Notes: generated from the letters alone by a model not told the origin. DNA of 59,773 nt from Prorocentrum cordatum (GCA_963575745.1 CAUYUJ010003003.1:535541-595313), one strand, 5' to 3'. Positions 41,198 through 51,551 are shown, numbered from the stretch's first letter. Made by a program: numbers and translations.

Positions 41198-41939
41198 CTA
41201 TTCTTTCTTCTTGCCCAGCAGCTGCTTGGGCATCTCCCCGCGAGGAACCCTGCCCGCCTTCTTGACGCCGCCCATCGCGCGGAGGAGGATTCCCATCAGG
41301 TGCATCAGCTCCACGGTCTTCTGCTTGTCGCCTAGGCGGACCTGCTCGAGCGGCGTCCGCTGAAGGCTCGCCTCGTAGGCGGGATCGGTCGGCGCTCCTC
41401 CCCAAGCTGCCTTCTGCTGCTCGGTGTACTCGTCGTCGGCCTCCTTCGTGCTGCACACCACGACGCTGCCGCGCAGGCACATCGTGAGCCTGATCTTCTT
41501 CGTGTCGTACATCGGACTGTACGTAAAGTCCTTGATCCATTCTCCCGCGTCGTTCTCGTTGCCATGCTGCAGCATCAACGTCAGACGGGCGGGCACACCC
41601 TTGTACCGCTGGAGCTGTGGGGAGCTTTCCGCTTGCAACCAGTTCTCGATATCTTTGAGAGCCGCTGAAAATAGCTGGAGTTCGGGCGGCCCCCTTTGGT
41701 GCTTGGGGCCCTCCTCTTTCGTCACTTTGAGATACTCTTGGTACTTCTGCTGACCGTTCTTCACCAGGACCGATCCGGCTGGCATGTGAACCTGCACTGC
41801 GTTGCCGTACTCCACTGTCCGCATCCTCGCCTCGAGCTGCACCACCATCTTGCGCACCAGCACGTCCTCTGAGTCCTGCGACTTGTGCTTCTTGGGCGGC
41901 ACGTTGGGGGCGGCCTCGACGGTGGCGGGCAGCAACCAA
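41198..41939 (-). pseudogene. LINE C-terminal segment
   Basis: In a third register (+1 relative to the reverse transcriptase), this frame gives a balanced, non-repetitive sequence (about 245 residues) ending QLLGKKKE and a stop at 41198. It contains ALKDIENWLQ and YSPMYDTKKIRLTM, with no recognised domain. It is the natural continuation after the zinc fingers. 40910-41197 would be the 3' untranslated region, with small inverted GCCTTCGGGCGGC-type repeats. Confidence 0.6.
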
Positions 41940-43973
41940 CTCATGAGTGTCAAACTCAATCTCGTGCTCACCAAGATGTGGCGCAAGGTGTGCCGTAAGA
42001 ATGTGTTGCCGTAGCGCTTGAGCCTCCTCGGCTTCATACGGGCATAGTCGACACTTCGTAGTTTCGAGTCTGATAATACTGCTCGATCTTGCTCGGTCCC
42101 GACATATACCCTGCTCGTACGCTCTCGTCATGTGCTTCTGTGCCTGCGCATATGTTGAAAAAACTACTCCACATACAGTGCATTGATTGCTGATACAACA
42201 TACTCGGAATAAGATCTGCTTCCCGTGCGTGCCTCCTCGAGTGTGTGCGTAATGTGACGCAAGCCGAACTCGATCAAGGAATGAGGCCATGCAAGGGTTC
42301 CCGTTTTCGTCCTCCGCCCAACATTGATATTCTCCTCCCTCCAGTCGTTCAGGTCGATCGGGCTCGAACCTACGTCGATTGTGAACGAAGTGAGCCCTGA
42401 GCCCCAAGAGGTCCAGCTGGATGAAATCCTCCCTGCCCTCCAGAATCGCTCGAACGGGTTGCCTATCATACCTATCCAGAAACACCTCCCCGTCGTCGTA
42501 AACCTCTAAGCCCAAAATATCTTGGAGCCACTGGCGGGCCCACGGATTGGCGTCCTTCCAGTTGTCGTCCCGAACGGTCTCCTGCGATTTCTGGGAGGCT
42601 CTGATAGAGCCAAACACTACACCTAACACCTGGTCCGCGACGCTCAGGTTCGATAACAACTGTTGAAGCCACTTGAGCCTCCGAATCCTGGCCTCGACGA
42701 ACAAGCTGGCCGACCCTAGCTTCACCATCACCTCGAGATTCGTCAGCGAACGAACACTGCCGTCTTGCCTAGCAGTCGAGACCCCTCCGAAGATGACTCT
42801 CCCCCTTCTGGCGATAAACGATTCCATGCTCTGAAAATCTGACACTTTCATCGGACCATCTTTTTTCACGAACGTCTCGATGCCCGTCATCATAGTATTA
42901 ATTACGTACCCTTTGTAGATACTCACCTTCCATTTCTGCGATACATTGGACGTCCAGAAGTTGCCCATGGAGCCCCATGCCGCCTTCGCGGCGATAAACC
43001 GATATCCTATCTCCACTGAAATGGCGAACCGTGCCGTGAGCCGCACCCCGAGGTATCGTGCTGTCGCTGCTGCATGTCCTTCAAGCACGGTGTCCTGGAG
43101 AATCTCGCGCTCGAGCTTGTACGCACCCACCCCGCAACAATAAGGGACAGTCTCTTGCTTCGCCACGTTCTGCTCAAGTCCCATCTCTCCCAGCCTCTGT
43201 GTTACAGCACCATTCTGCACTCGTCCCTCACGAGTTGCGGCCTGCCTGTTCTCGAATTTGAACATATCCGCCACGTCGTCGACGAACAACGTTAGTGCTG
43301 CCTGTTCTCGCTGACCCGTCCATGGGGACAACACCTCCACGTGGTTAATCTCATCCTGGGCGTAGCTCTCGAGCCCTCGCGCGTACGCCATGACGAAGAG
43401 GAAAACCATGATCGGGTCGCCTGGCATACACCCTTCGTGCATCAACAGCATGTGAGGTGAGCCCTCGAATACAAAATGTGCCCATCGAATACGATCTAAC
43501 ATCATTGTGATATGACGCTCGTCCAAGTGCTGCAAGACAATCTGATTGAGCCTGCCCGTCTTGATCGAAAAAAACGCATTGGTGGCGTCGTGCAGCCTCC
43601 TCGCGTGCTGGACCCCCATCTTCTGCATACGCCACGCCCCGCACGACTGCACGACAACTGCTCCCTCGCGCCTACGGGACCGGAGCGCTCCGTAAGCCCA
43701 GCTCGGGATGTCCTCCATCAAGGTCTTCTTAAGCATGTGCCTGTAGTGGAACTTAGCGAGAGTACATATCACCATGACCACTCTCTCGCCGTCGACCCCT
43801 TCCTTCTCGTTACCCTTCGGAATCGGGGCTGCCTTCGCTCGAAGCCAAGCCAGTGGTAACCTCTGCGTAAGAAGAATTGCCTCCACCATCGCTCGAAGGA
43901 AGAAGTAAAACTGGGGCGTCTGTAGCTGCTCAGCTTCTGGTACGTGTCCTAAGCCGTGACGTCGTGCTACCAT
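41940..43973 (-). pseudogene. LINE reverse transcriptase and zinc-finger segment
   Basis: RNA-directed DNA polymerase of the non-LTR type. Motifs in order: AKAAPIPKG, CTLAKFHYRHML, DATNAFFSIKTGRLNQIVLQ (palm A, Asp present), MHEGCMPGDPIMVFLFVMAY (motif B), LTLFVDDVADMF (catalytic FVDD), GLEQNVAKQE, and ARYLGVRL. The thumb continues with RIRRLKWLQQLL. Three Cys/His clusters follow: CWAEDENGNPC with H-x3-H, CTVCGVVFSTYAQAQKH, and CRLCPYEAEEAQALRQHILT with a second His; these probably bind nucleic acid. The sense frame leaves register near 41,935-41,945; beyond that the same register reads biased, non-conserved residues. It is scored as broken, though a sequencing error is possible. Confidence 0.75.
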
Positions 43974-43980
43974 CCGCTTG

Positions 43981-45879
43981 TTAGTCCATTTCGGAAAAAA
44001 ACAAACATCTCAATAACTCTACACTCGAACTCCATGAAGGTGAAGATCGCCACAATCTTGCCTTCCACGCTGCTGACTTGATACCTTGGATCTCGTCGTT
44101 GATCTCTTCCCTGGTGTACTCCACTCTGGTGGCTGGTTCGCGAGCTTGCCGAATCTGCTGCTCTGTGCGAATCTCAGCGGAGCATCCACCAAGAGGGCCT
44201 GCCTTCTGCATCTTCTCGATCCATGAGGTGACGTCGCCAGCGATCCGATGCCGTCCAAAGACTCGTTTTCGCCCTCCTCGATTACGTTGCGCCAATAGTC
44301 GTGCCATCTTGTGAACCTGATGAAAATCGTCAGCCTTCACCGCTCTCATAAACTCGTCGCACCGCAGCGCCGTGACCTCGCGCCAGTACTGCTGCTTCTG
44401 CTTGGTCAACCATTTGCTCAAGAGCTTGAGCCGCTGCATCAGGATCGTGCTGTCGATGATGCGCTGGATCTGAGATACTTCGAATCCCATTGCAACCAGT
44501 TCTCGATATCTTTCAGAGCCAAGAAAACTGCTCGCCATCTGGATCCACTCCTCGATCGTGACCAGCTCTGGATTCGTATGCTCAGGCCAGTTTTCCACCT
44601 CCGATAGGAGAATCCCACCATTGACAATCTGGCCTGGGATCTCCTGCAGGTACTCTTGCGTCCAGCCCACGTAGTGCGATAAATGGGCAAAATGCTCTCG
44701 CACTTCTCGCCGTTGCCGAAGTAGTTGCCGTACCTCTCGAGCATGAGCTTTGTGATTCTCCGTATATCCGAAAGACTCTGAACAACAAACTTCTGCTGCT
44801 GCTCTGATCGCCTCATGGATCACCGCGTTGGCGTAGTCGGGACGCTCCTCCAGGCCTTTGCTGGACAGGTCGTTCCGCTTACTTCTCAGGTACTGCTCAA
44901 CTCTTCCAACGAATTCAGCTCGCCTATGTCCCAGTTGCAGCATGCGCGCCACCGTCTCTTTGTCGATGGTGACCTGCGAAGTCGGGCTGTACGGCTCCGC
45001 GATGACGCGCAAATCAAAGCATGCCGCCAAAGGAACATGATCCCATAAGCCACTCAAGTTGTGCAACTGCAATTTCCATGCCGATCGTATCAGCGTCCTG
45101 CACCACATCGTAGACTTGTGCCACTCCTGCGGAATGAAAATATAGTCAAGCGTCTTGGCCACCCCTTTGTTGTAGTACGTGGGGCCCGCCTGACTGTAGT
45201 ACGTGTTGATCGCGCGCATCTGGTGTGCGGCGAGCAAGGCCGACATGAGCTCGCTCGTGCGCGTGAAGGTCCCCAGGTGGTGCTCGCCCGTAACCCCCTC
45301 CACCTCCGAGAACTGCGCGTTCAGATCTGTGAGGATGACGGGCGACCATCGGGCTCCTTGCGATCCCATGATGCCGTAGAGCCACTTGATCATGCAGTCG
45401 ATGGTCCGCTCCCACTTCGCCTTGGCCTCGCGCCCGCGGCTGGGAACAGGGGGAAAATACATTAAGATCACCGCTATTCTGAGAGAAGCTCGCTGTAGCC
45501 TGACTGCCCCAACTCGTCCACGCAAGCCTTTAGGTACTGCACTGAAGCCTCGAAGACAACTTCGAGGAAACTTACGACCATTGATCCAAGCCGATACTCC
45601 GCAACTTCGATTCACATGTGGGCTCGGCGCCCACCCCCACTCGACACTATAGAACTGGCCCTCCCTTCCCACTGCCCCAAGAAGATCCGTGCCTGCGGCG
45701 CGCTGCTGCGTGCCTATCAAGCCGATGATGTCCACGTTGCGAATCTCGTCGACGATATCCTGGGCGCGTTGGCGCCCCGCTGAGAGAGGGTTATATGAAC
45801 ACAGCGCAACCCCTCCATGGGCCGCCTGAACCACATCGCTGGCTCCGAAACTCTCCTCTGGCAAGGGTTCGGATGGCAT
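43981..45879 (-). CDS. LINE endonuclease segment
   Basis: A 632-residue frame from the Met at 45879. The upstream open extension runs into a CTC tract and was not used. It fits the endonuclease/exonuclease/phosphatase fold of LINE target-nicking enzymes: CSYNPLS (about residues 28-34), DIIGLIGTQ (about 49-57, at the position where the catalytic Glu is usual), VILTDLNAQF (Asp/Asn pair), TLDYIFIPQ and WDHVPLA (the terminal Asp-His). A helical linker of about 250 residues leads towards the reverse transcriptase. The frame ends eight bases before the next segment's Met, just after a seven-T run. One T fewer would join the two frames, so this is probably the N-terminal part of one polyprotein. Confidence 0.7.
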   Translation of the reverse strand: MPSEPLPEESFGASDVVQAAHGGVALCSYNPLSAGRQRAQDIVDEIRNVDIIGLIGTQQRAAGTDLLGAVGREGQFYSVEWGWAPSPHVNRSCGVSAWINGRKFPRSCLRGFSAVPKGLRGRVGAVRLQRASLRIAVILMYFPPVPSRGREAKAKWERTIDCMIKWLYGIMGSQGARWSPVILTDLNAQFSEVEGVTGEHHLGTFTRTSELMSALLAAHQMRAINTYYSQAGPTYYNKGVAKTLDYIFIPQEWHKSTMWCRTLIRSAWKLQLHNLSGLWDHVPLAACFDLRVIAEPYSPTSQVTIDKETVARMLQLGHRRAEFVGRVEQYLRSKRNDLSSKGLEERPDYANAVIHEAIRAAAEVCCSESFGYTENHKAHAREVRQLLRQRREVREHFAHLSHYVGWTQEYLQEIPGQIVNGGILLSEVENWPEHTNPELVTIEEWIQMASSFLGSERYRELVAMGFEVSQIQRIIDSTILMQRLKLLSKWLTKQKQQYWREVTALRCDEFMRAVKADDFHQVHKMARLLAQRNRGGRKRVFGRHRIAGDVTSWIEKMQKAGPLGGCSAEIRTEQQIRQAREPATRVEYTREEINDEIQGIKSAAWKARLWRSSPSWSSSVELLRCLFFSEMD

Positions 45880-45929
45880 GCAGAAGGTGGGCCGCGGGGG
45901 GAGCCCCCCCCATTTGAGAAGATGGCCAC

Positions 45930-46000
45930 CTTTCCTCCTCCTCCTCCTCCTCCTCCTCCTCCTCCCCCTCCCCCCCCTCCCCCTCCCCCTCCCGAAATCC
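45930..46000. repeat. CTC/CCCTCC tract
   Basis: CTC then CCCCTCC units just upstream of the LINE coding start. Confidence 0.9.
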
Positions 46001-46139
46001 TCGCATGTCCTCGCTCCCCCTCGCAGGCGCGGAGTGGCCCCAAGGGGGGCCCGCGCCGCGGGCCAGCGCCATCGGGGGCCCGGGGCCGACCCGAGCGATC
46101 TCTTCGCGAGCACTCTGCAGGAGCATCACATGCCGTCGT

Positions 46140-46278
46140 TGATAGGCCTGTTTTCCACCACCACCACCATAAGTTGGAGGGGAGAAGGAGGAGGAGGAGG
46201 AGCAGGAGGAGGAGGAGGAGGAGGAGGACCCCCTCCTCCTCCAACTTATGGTGGTGGTGGTGGAAAACAAGCCCATCA
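46140..46278. mobile_element. Foldback MITE, family F copy 3
   Basis: Ends TGATAGGCCTGTTTTCCACC and inverse TGATGGGCTTGTTTTCCACC, over 40 bp paired. It has a perfect 5-bp duplication GTCGT (46135-46139, 46279-46283) and a GGA core. 46284-46813 has no recognised gene. Confidence 0.9.
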
Positions 46279-46872
46279 GTCGTTCGGGGATGGCCTCCCA
46301 CACCATCTCTCGGGGAACACCACGTACCATCTTTCAGGGTGCCCCCCCCCAGGATGCACAAGATCATGCCACCAACACGAAGACCGTGAGGCCGCGCCCT
46401 CCCCGAACCGACCTCGACCGTCTACCTCGGGGATGGACAGAACCACCTTGTATCAAAACGTTGTTTAGTGAAAACGACCTGTGGCCCGAATCTGGCGGGC
46501 GCAGGCCTGGAAAATGACGGCCGCGGCGCCCTGGAGAACCGAAAACGGACCATTCACGCATCGACGTGTCATGGTGGGGAGTGCTGCCCACCCTCGAATC
46601 TTGTTGGCTCCTGCACATCGACGCTGCTCGACAGAGTCGACGCCAAGACGTCGCCAACCGACGCTGGATCGACGCGAAGGCTGCGATTTCTCCTCGACGA
46701 CAAGACGCTGGCGCACCCCCGTGCAGTTCAAGGGCGGATGTCCGAGGACGCGCGAGCCTCCCACGAATTGCTACAGAGGCAACCCCCGGCGGCTCTTGCA
46801 AGTCTTTGCTTTCGGTCGGGCATGCCACCCTGCAGGCGGATGCTGGACAAACTATATCAATAATATCAAAGA

Positions 46873-46961
46873 TGCAACGCTCCTTTGACACAAATGAGCT
46901 GCGGACGTCAAACGATATCGATAAGAACAGATACCACTGATTGTGCACGTGAAGGGAAACA
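46873..46961 (-). repeat. Copia 3' LTR (89 bp)
   Basis: On the minus strand it starts TGTTTCCCTTCACGTGCAC and ends GGAGCGTTGCA. Identical to 53702-53790. Confidence 0.93.
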
Positions 46962-46970
46962 CCCCCTCTC
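46962..46970 (-). promoter_or_regulatory. Polypurine tract
   Basis: GAGAGGGGG lies immediately before the 3' LTR on the sense strand; it would prime plus-strand DNA synthesis. Confidence 0.7.
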
Positions 46971-47183
46971 GGACGCAGCGGACAGCGGGCCAAAGCCCCA
47001 CTCCCGCGGCGCCAGGGCCGCGCGTGCCTGTAGGCCTCTCGCCCGCCAGGTCCGTGCACGGCCGACCACTCTCAATGCGCGTCGCCCGCACCTCCCGCAT
47101 CAGTGCGGGACCTCTAGGTCCGTGGAAAAGAAAAGGAAAGAAAAGAAAACTCATGCATCTGCCCGGCGCCACACACACACACC

Positions 47184-50100
47184 CTAGAGAGTGCGATGGA
47201 GCCGGCTGCCCTCGTCGCGCACCTTAAAGCCCATAGCCTCAAAATGCCGCCTCAGATGTGTCTGATCTAGCGCCTTTGTGAACGCATCGGCCGGGTTCTG
47301 GAGCCCCGGCACATGCTTAATCTCCACTTTGCCTGCCTTGACCTGGTCCTGCAGCCACAAGAATCTCGTGTCGATGTGGCGGACAGCGCCAAGGCCCTGC
47401 CGCGTGGCGATGCCCTCGGCCGCCACGCTGTCGCTGCGCAGTAGTGGCCTCTCCAGATGATGCACGCCGAAGTCTTGGAGCATCGACTGAAGCCCCAGAG
47501 CGTGGCTCGCACCCTTCAGCATCGCATAGTACTCGGACTCCCCTGAAGACAGCGCGACCGCGGTCTGCTGAGTGGAAGCGTGCTTCACAAGATGGGAGCC
47601 GAGCATGAGCATCATGCCGCTGCGTGATTTCCTGGTGGTCGCCTCGCCAGCCCAGTCAGCATCTACGAAGATCTCGATGCGCGTGGGGGCCTCCTGCAGC
47701 TTGAACACCAGCGAGCCGGCCCTGGCCTGCTTGAGGTATCGTCCCAAGCGCTTCAGGTCCATCATGTCCGACTCGCGTGGCGTCTTCATCGACTTGGCCA
47801 GAGAAGACGCGATGTAGCTGAGGTCCGGCCTGTCCTGCCCGATGTAGCTCGCCCGCATGACCAGCGAGCGGTAGAGCTCGGACTGTGCGTCATCGAGCGT
47901 CTGGGACTGCGAGGCTTCTATCATCTCGGTCACACTCTTCTTGACCGCAGGCGTCTGCACCGGCTTGGCGTCGCACAGGTGCAGGCCTCGAAGGATCATG
48001 TCAACGTGACGGACGTCAGACTCGATGCGTGCTTCACCTGCGGCGGGATCCCAGATGAGCACGCGGTTCAGGTAGACCGCGCTCTGGACCCCTTCGGCCG
48101 CCGAGGAGAGGCGGCCCGTGACCTTGTAGTCATGCTTCTTCAGCAACTCGTCGAACCAGGCCTCGTCGTCTGCATGCATCAGCACGCCGAAGTCGTCGCC
48201 ATGCACCTCGAGGGCGATGTCACGCCCTGGGTGCCACAGGATGGCGGGGCTCGACTTCCCTTGCAGGAACTCGACGGACTTGAGCAGCTCGACGTAGTCA
48301 CCCTGCCAGACCTGGCTCGCATCCATCGTGCCGTACATCGTGCGAAGGAGAAGTCCGACGAGTGGCTCCTCCTCGCCCTGACGCTCCTCGGGCGGAAGCT
48401 CCACCCAGAGGCGCCTCTGCACGTGCCCGTAGAAGTGGGCACGCGACACGTCGTAGAACTTGTACAGCACCTCGCGGGGCTCCGAGCTCTGGAACTGCTC
48501 GAACGCCCTGCTGAGGAAAAGGCTGACCAGCGCCTTGAACGCCTCCAGCGGTGGCGTCCCCGAAAAGAGGTCCTGCTGCGGCGGCAGCAGCCCCTCGGCG
48601 CGCCGGCGGACCTTCATCTCCCGTGCCACGAGCCTCGAGCGATACAGCGGTCGCTCGAGGTCCCCCTTGTTGGTGTCAATCCACCGCGTGTCGATGGCAC
48701 GACCTCCTTCCGCCTCCATCTCGCGGCGTGGAACCTTCTTCCACACTCCGCGGCTACGGCGCCACTCCAGCTCCTCAGCCCTGGCCTCCTTCACCTTCAG
48801 CGGGTCGAGGAAGCCCCCGCGGACGTCGTCCACGAACGCCTCCGCCTCCTGGCCCATGTCCTCGGCGTGCGGCGAGGGCCCGGCGGTGAAGCCCGCCAGG
48901 TCAGACAGCGATTCTCGAGCTCGAAGTTCCTCCCTGAGGCCGCGAAGGATGGCTCTGACCAGGCGGGGTGGGTACACCTGCGCCTTTAGAGCCCTCCTGT
49001 CACCGAGCAAGTGCACGTGCCGGTAGGGTTCGCCGCCGATGGACTGGCAGCGGCACTCCCCAGCAAGGATGTCGGCCAAGACCTGCGAGTTCGTCAGCCA
49101 GCCCGTCTCCTTGCGCACGAATGCCTCGCGCCCATCGGGCCCCCGAGCGTGGAGGCCCCAGCGGCACATCGGGCCGCGCACCAAGTACACGCCCGGCAAC
49201 TCCTTGACCCTCTGGACGCACGGCCGCGACCAGGAGGATGCGCCCCAGGGGTGCTCGTGCAGGAAAAGTGCTCCTCGCTGATGCCTGCTCTCGCACACCT
49301 TCATGGAGAACTCCAGGTGTGTCTCGCCCTCGAGGACCTCGGAAGCCACGATGCCCTCGTCCCGCTTGAAGTTGCTGAGCTGCCTGAGCTTGGAGAAGAC
49401 CGTGCACGGCGGAGAGGTCACGGTGAGGAGAGGGTCATCCTCCAGCAGCTTCTTCATGACTGCTCGGCGGTGGTCCTCGCGAAGCAAGTCCCAGCCGGTG
49501 TAGAGGTCCGCCGCGAGGCCTGCTGTCAGGCCCATGCCGAGCGCCTTCCCCTTGAAGCGCTCGGGCGAGTAGACCTCTGCGAGGTCGACCCCGTTGATCT
49601 CGGTCAACAGCGCGGACACCTCCTTCAGCTCCTTGATCGACATGGCGTTGTCGCCGATCAGGTCCGTGGCGCTCACCAGCGCCAGGATCTCCATGTAGAT
49701 CTTGCCCTTGACCTCGTCAAAGGCGCCGACGTCCATGGAGCTGCCAGCCCGTGCAGCTGGCCCTGCCAAGTCCTCCATGTCGCCACCTCCTCTAGCCCCC
49801 TCTGGGCTAGGCGCGGGCTGCACCAGCCCGGCGGACACTGCCGCGCTCGCCGGTCCAGCCGACGAGCTCGAGCCTCCGTCCACGATCATCTGCCCGTGGA
49901 GGTCCGGCTCGCTCCCGGCTCTCTCGAGCCCCCTTGGCCCGTCTCGCAACTGCGGCGGGCGGCGCTCCTCGGCGGATACGCTCGCAGCACGCTTCCTCGA
50001 TGCTGCCGGTGGCGTCGCCGGGGCGCCCGCACGTGGACCTGCCATGGCCACGTCTGCGCCGGGTCCTGCCGCGGCGCCTCCCCCGCCGCTGGCCGCGGCG

Positions 50101-51551
50101 GCTCCTCCGCCGCTGGCTGCGGCTGCTCCAGGCTGGGGCGCCGGCTGCGCCGCGCTCTCCTCCGCCCGGGCCTCGCGAGCACTCGCCCTCAGGTGGTGCT
50201 CCGCCAGTCTCCGCTGGCCTGCCGAGTCCTTCATCAGCTCGGCCTCGATGCGATCGCGGCACTCTTGAGAGTGCGCGACCCGCGCCGACCCCCTTGCCAT
50301 GAGGTCTGCGCAGCCTGGACACCCCGGAGTAGCTCCGAAGCGTTCGATGTCCTTCTTGAGTACGTAGCGCCTCCTGACCACGGTGTCGTGGTCCTCCTGC
50401 GTGTCCCTGGTCACGGCGATCGGGCCCACGGGCTGCGCGAGCAACACCGCGGGGGAAACCTCCCACGGCAGTCCAGCAAGCCTGCCCCAAGACCCTGGCG
50501 CCTCTGGCGACCATGCCTGGGCTCGATGTAGGCGCTTGAAGCCCTGGGCCCGCACTACACCCGACTGCGTCATGACGAGCAGCGCGCCTGTCCGCGAGTG
50601 GTAGCCCACGAAGTGCCCCATGAGCATCTTGGGGGCCAGCGTGCTCCTCTCGTCTCCGACTCCGAGAGGTCGATAGTGCACCCTCTCGCCGAACTCCGCC
50701 GCGAACATCCTCCAGGGGCGGCCGCGCCTCCGCTGCTCGGCCGACACGCCGTCAACGCCGAGCCTAAACTTGGAGATGGAGTCCGCGGCAAACTGGGGCA
50801 GCCACCTGACGATGGGATGCCCGGGCGAGATCTCGAAGCCGAAGGACTTCTGCATGGAGAAGAAGTTCGCTCGGATGACCTTCTTCACCTCCTTCACGCT
50901 GGCTTCAACCTCGCCGTTGCTCTTGTGCTCGCCCTTGGGCGACTCCTGCGGGATGCACTCGACATGTTGGCCCACACCAACCATCGCTGCATTCTTGATC
51001 GCACAGATGCTCGCCTCGCCGTCGGACTTGAGCACGACGCGGCGGTGCCCGAGGTGCTTCAAGAAGCCCACGAGCCACTTGACCACGAAGTCGGACGCGG
51101 TCTTGTCCTTGACGGCGGTCGCCCCCTTCATGCCGTACTTGCGGTCCGTCACCACTAAGATGGGGATGGAGCCGTCGTCCTCCACGTCCTGGACCTTCTC
51201 CCCGATGAAGGCGAAGTCCATGCTGACGACCGGGTCGGCGTCATCACGATCCTCGGGTCGCCTGGCGTGCTGGGCGCCCAGGCCGGCTGCCCGCGCGCAC
51301 TCCTCGCACCACGAGCGGTAGACCGCGTGTCCGGATGCCAAGTGCTGCTCCCGCTCTGCCTGCGTCGGCGCCCTGCCACGGCGCGCGACTCGAGCGGGTG
51401 CCACCTCCGGCGCCTGCTGCTCCTCCTCCTGGCCCACGTCTAAGTCGGTGAGCGGCGCTGGGCCCGGGCCCCCAGCAACAGCGCCGCCTCCTCCCGGCCT
51501 TACGGCCAGGCCTGCCGGGGAGGGACTGGCGACCCGCCGTCGACCGGGCAC
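47184..51551 (-). CDS. Copia Pol with integrase, C5-MTase-like domain, RT and RNase H
   Basis: 1455 residues without stops. Integrase: an N-terminal His/Cys finger (HLASGHAVYRSWCEEC, about 66-85), then catalytic D,D,E in VVSMDFAFIG (D about 111), LKSDGEAS (D about 175) and SNGEVEASV (E about 213). After a low-complexity Ala/Gly/Ser region (about 470-620) comes a domain resembling DNA cytosine-5-methyltransferases: AEVYSPERF (motif I-like), DLYTGWDL (motif II-like), TVTSPPCTVFSKLRQL (Pro-Cys motif IV, Cys about 712), and GALFLHEHPWGASSW. Reverse transcriptase: TRWIDTNKGD, YRSRLVAREMK, YDVSRAHFYGHVQ, LRTMYGTMDASQVWQ and LEVHGDDFGV (catalytic Asp pair, about 1116). RNase H: FVDADWAG (about 1295), SSGESEYYAM, LLRSDSVAA, HIDTRFLWLQD and NPADAFTKAL. 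All key acidic residues are present. Methylation activity is inference. Confidence 0.9.
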   Translation of the reverse strand: MPGRRRVASPSPAGLAVRPGGGGAVAGGPGPAPLTDLDVGQEEEQQAPEVAPARVARRGRAPTQAEREQHLASGHAVYRSWCEECARAAGLGAQHARRPEDRDDADPVVSMDFAFIGEKVQDVEDDGSIPILVVTDRKYGMKGATAVKDKTASDFVVKWLVGFLKHLGHRRVVLKSDGEASICAIKNAAMVGVGQHVECIPQESPKGEHKSNGEVEASVKEVKKVIRANFFSMQKSFGFEISPGHPIVRWLPQFAADSISKFRLGVDGVSAEQRRRGRPWRMFAAEFGERVHYRPLGVGDERSTLAPKMLMGHFVGYHSRTGALLVMTQSGVVRAQGFKRLHRAQAWSPEAPGSWGRLAGLPWEVSPAVLLAQPVGPIAVTRDTQEDHDTVVRRRYVLKKDIERFGATPGCPGCADLMARGSARVAHSQECRDRIEAELMKDSAGQRRLAEHHLRASAREARAEESAAQPAPQPGAAAASGGGAAAASGGGGAAAGPGADVAMAGPRAGAPATPPAASRKRAASVSAEERRPPQLRDGPRGLERAGSEPDLHGQMIVDGGSSSSAGPASAAVSAGLVQPAPSPEGARGGGDMEDLAGPAARAGSSMDVGAFDEVKGKIYMEILALVSATDLIGDNAMSIKELKEVSALLTEINGVDLAEVYSPERFKGKALGMGLTAGLAADLYTGWDLLREDHRRAVMKKLLEDDPLLTVTSPPCTVFSKLRQLSNFKRDEGIVASEVLEGETHLEFSMKVCESRHQRGALFLHEHPWGASSWSRPCVQRVKELPGVYLVRGPMCRWGLHARGPDGREAFVRKETGWLTNSQVLADILAGECRCQSIGGEPYRHVHLLGDRRALKAQVYPPRLVRAILRGLREELRARESLSDLAGFTAGPSPHAEDMGQEAEAFVDDVRGGFLDPLKVKEARAEELEWRRSRGVWKKVPRREMEAEGGRAIDTRWIDTNKGDLERPLYRSRLVAREMKVRRRAEGLLPPQQDLFSGTPPLEAFKALVSLFLSRAFEQFQSSEPREVLYKFYDVSRAHFYGHVQRRLWVELPPEERQGEEEPLVGLLLRTMYGTMDASQVWQGDYVELLKSVEFLQGKSSPAILWHPGRDIALEVHGDDFGVLMHADDEAWFDELLKKHDYKVTGRLSSAAEGVQSAVYLNRVLIWDPAAGEARIESDVRHVDMILRGLHLCDAKPVQTPAVKKSVTEMIEASQSQTLDDAQSELYRSLVMRASYIGQDRPDLSYIASSLAKSMKTPRESDMMDLKRLGRYLKQARAGSLVFKLQEAPTRIEIFVDADWAGEATTRKSRSGMMLMLGSHLVKHASTQQTAVALSSGESEYYAMLKGASHALGLQSMLQDFGVHHLERPLLRSDSVAAEGIATRQGLGAVRHIDTRFLWLQDQVKAGKVEIKHVPGLQNPADAFTKALDQTHLRRHFEAMGFKVRDEGSRLHRTL

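Larger units (their letters stand above)
40910..45900 (-). mobile_element. LINE (non-LTR retrotransposon)
   Basis: A minus-strand element with endonuclease, reverse transcriptase and C-terminal zinc fingers in that order. The three coding segments are in different registers because of two apparent one-base shifts (T-run near 43,990; near 41,935). The 3' end is taken as the CTA/CTC tract near 40.9 kb, typical of simple-repeat 3' ends; the 5' end, before the CTC tract at 45.93 kb, is uncertain and may be truncated. No flanking target duplication was found. It may be inactive, or intact with assembly errors at the shifts. Confidence 0.75.
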
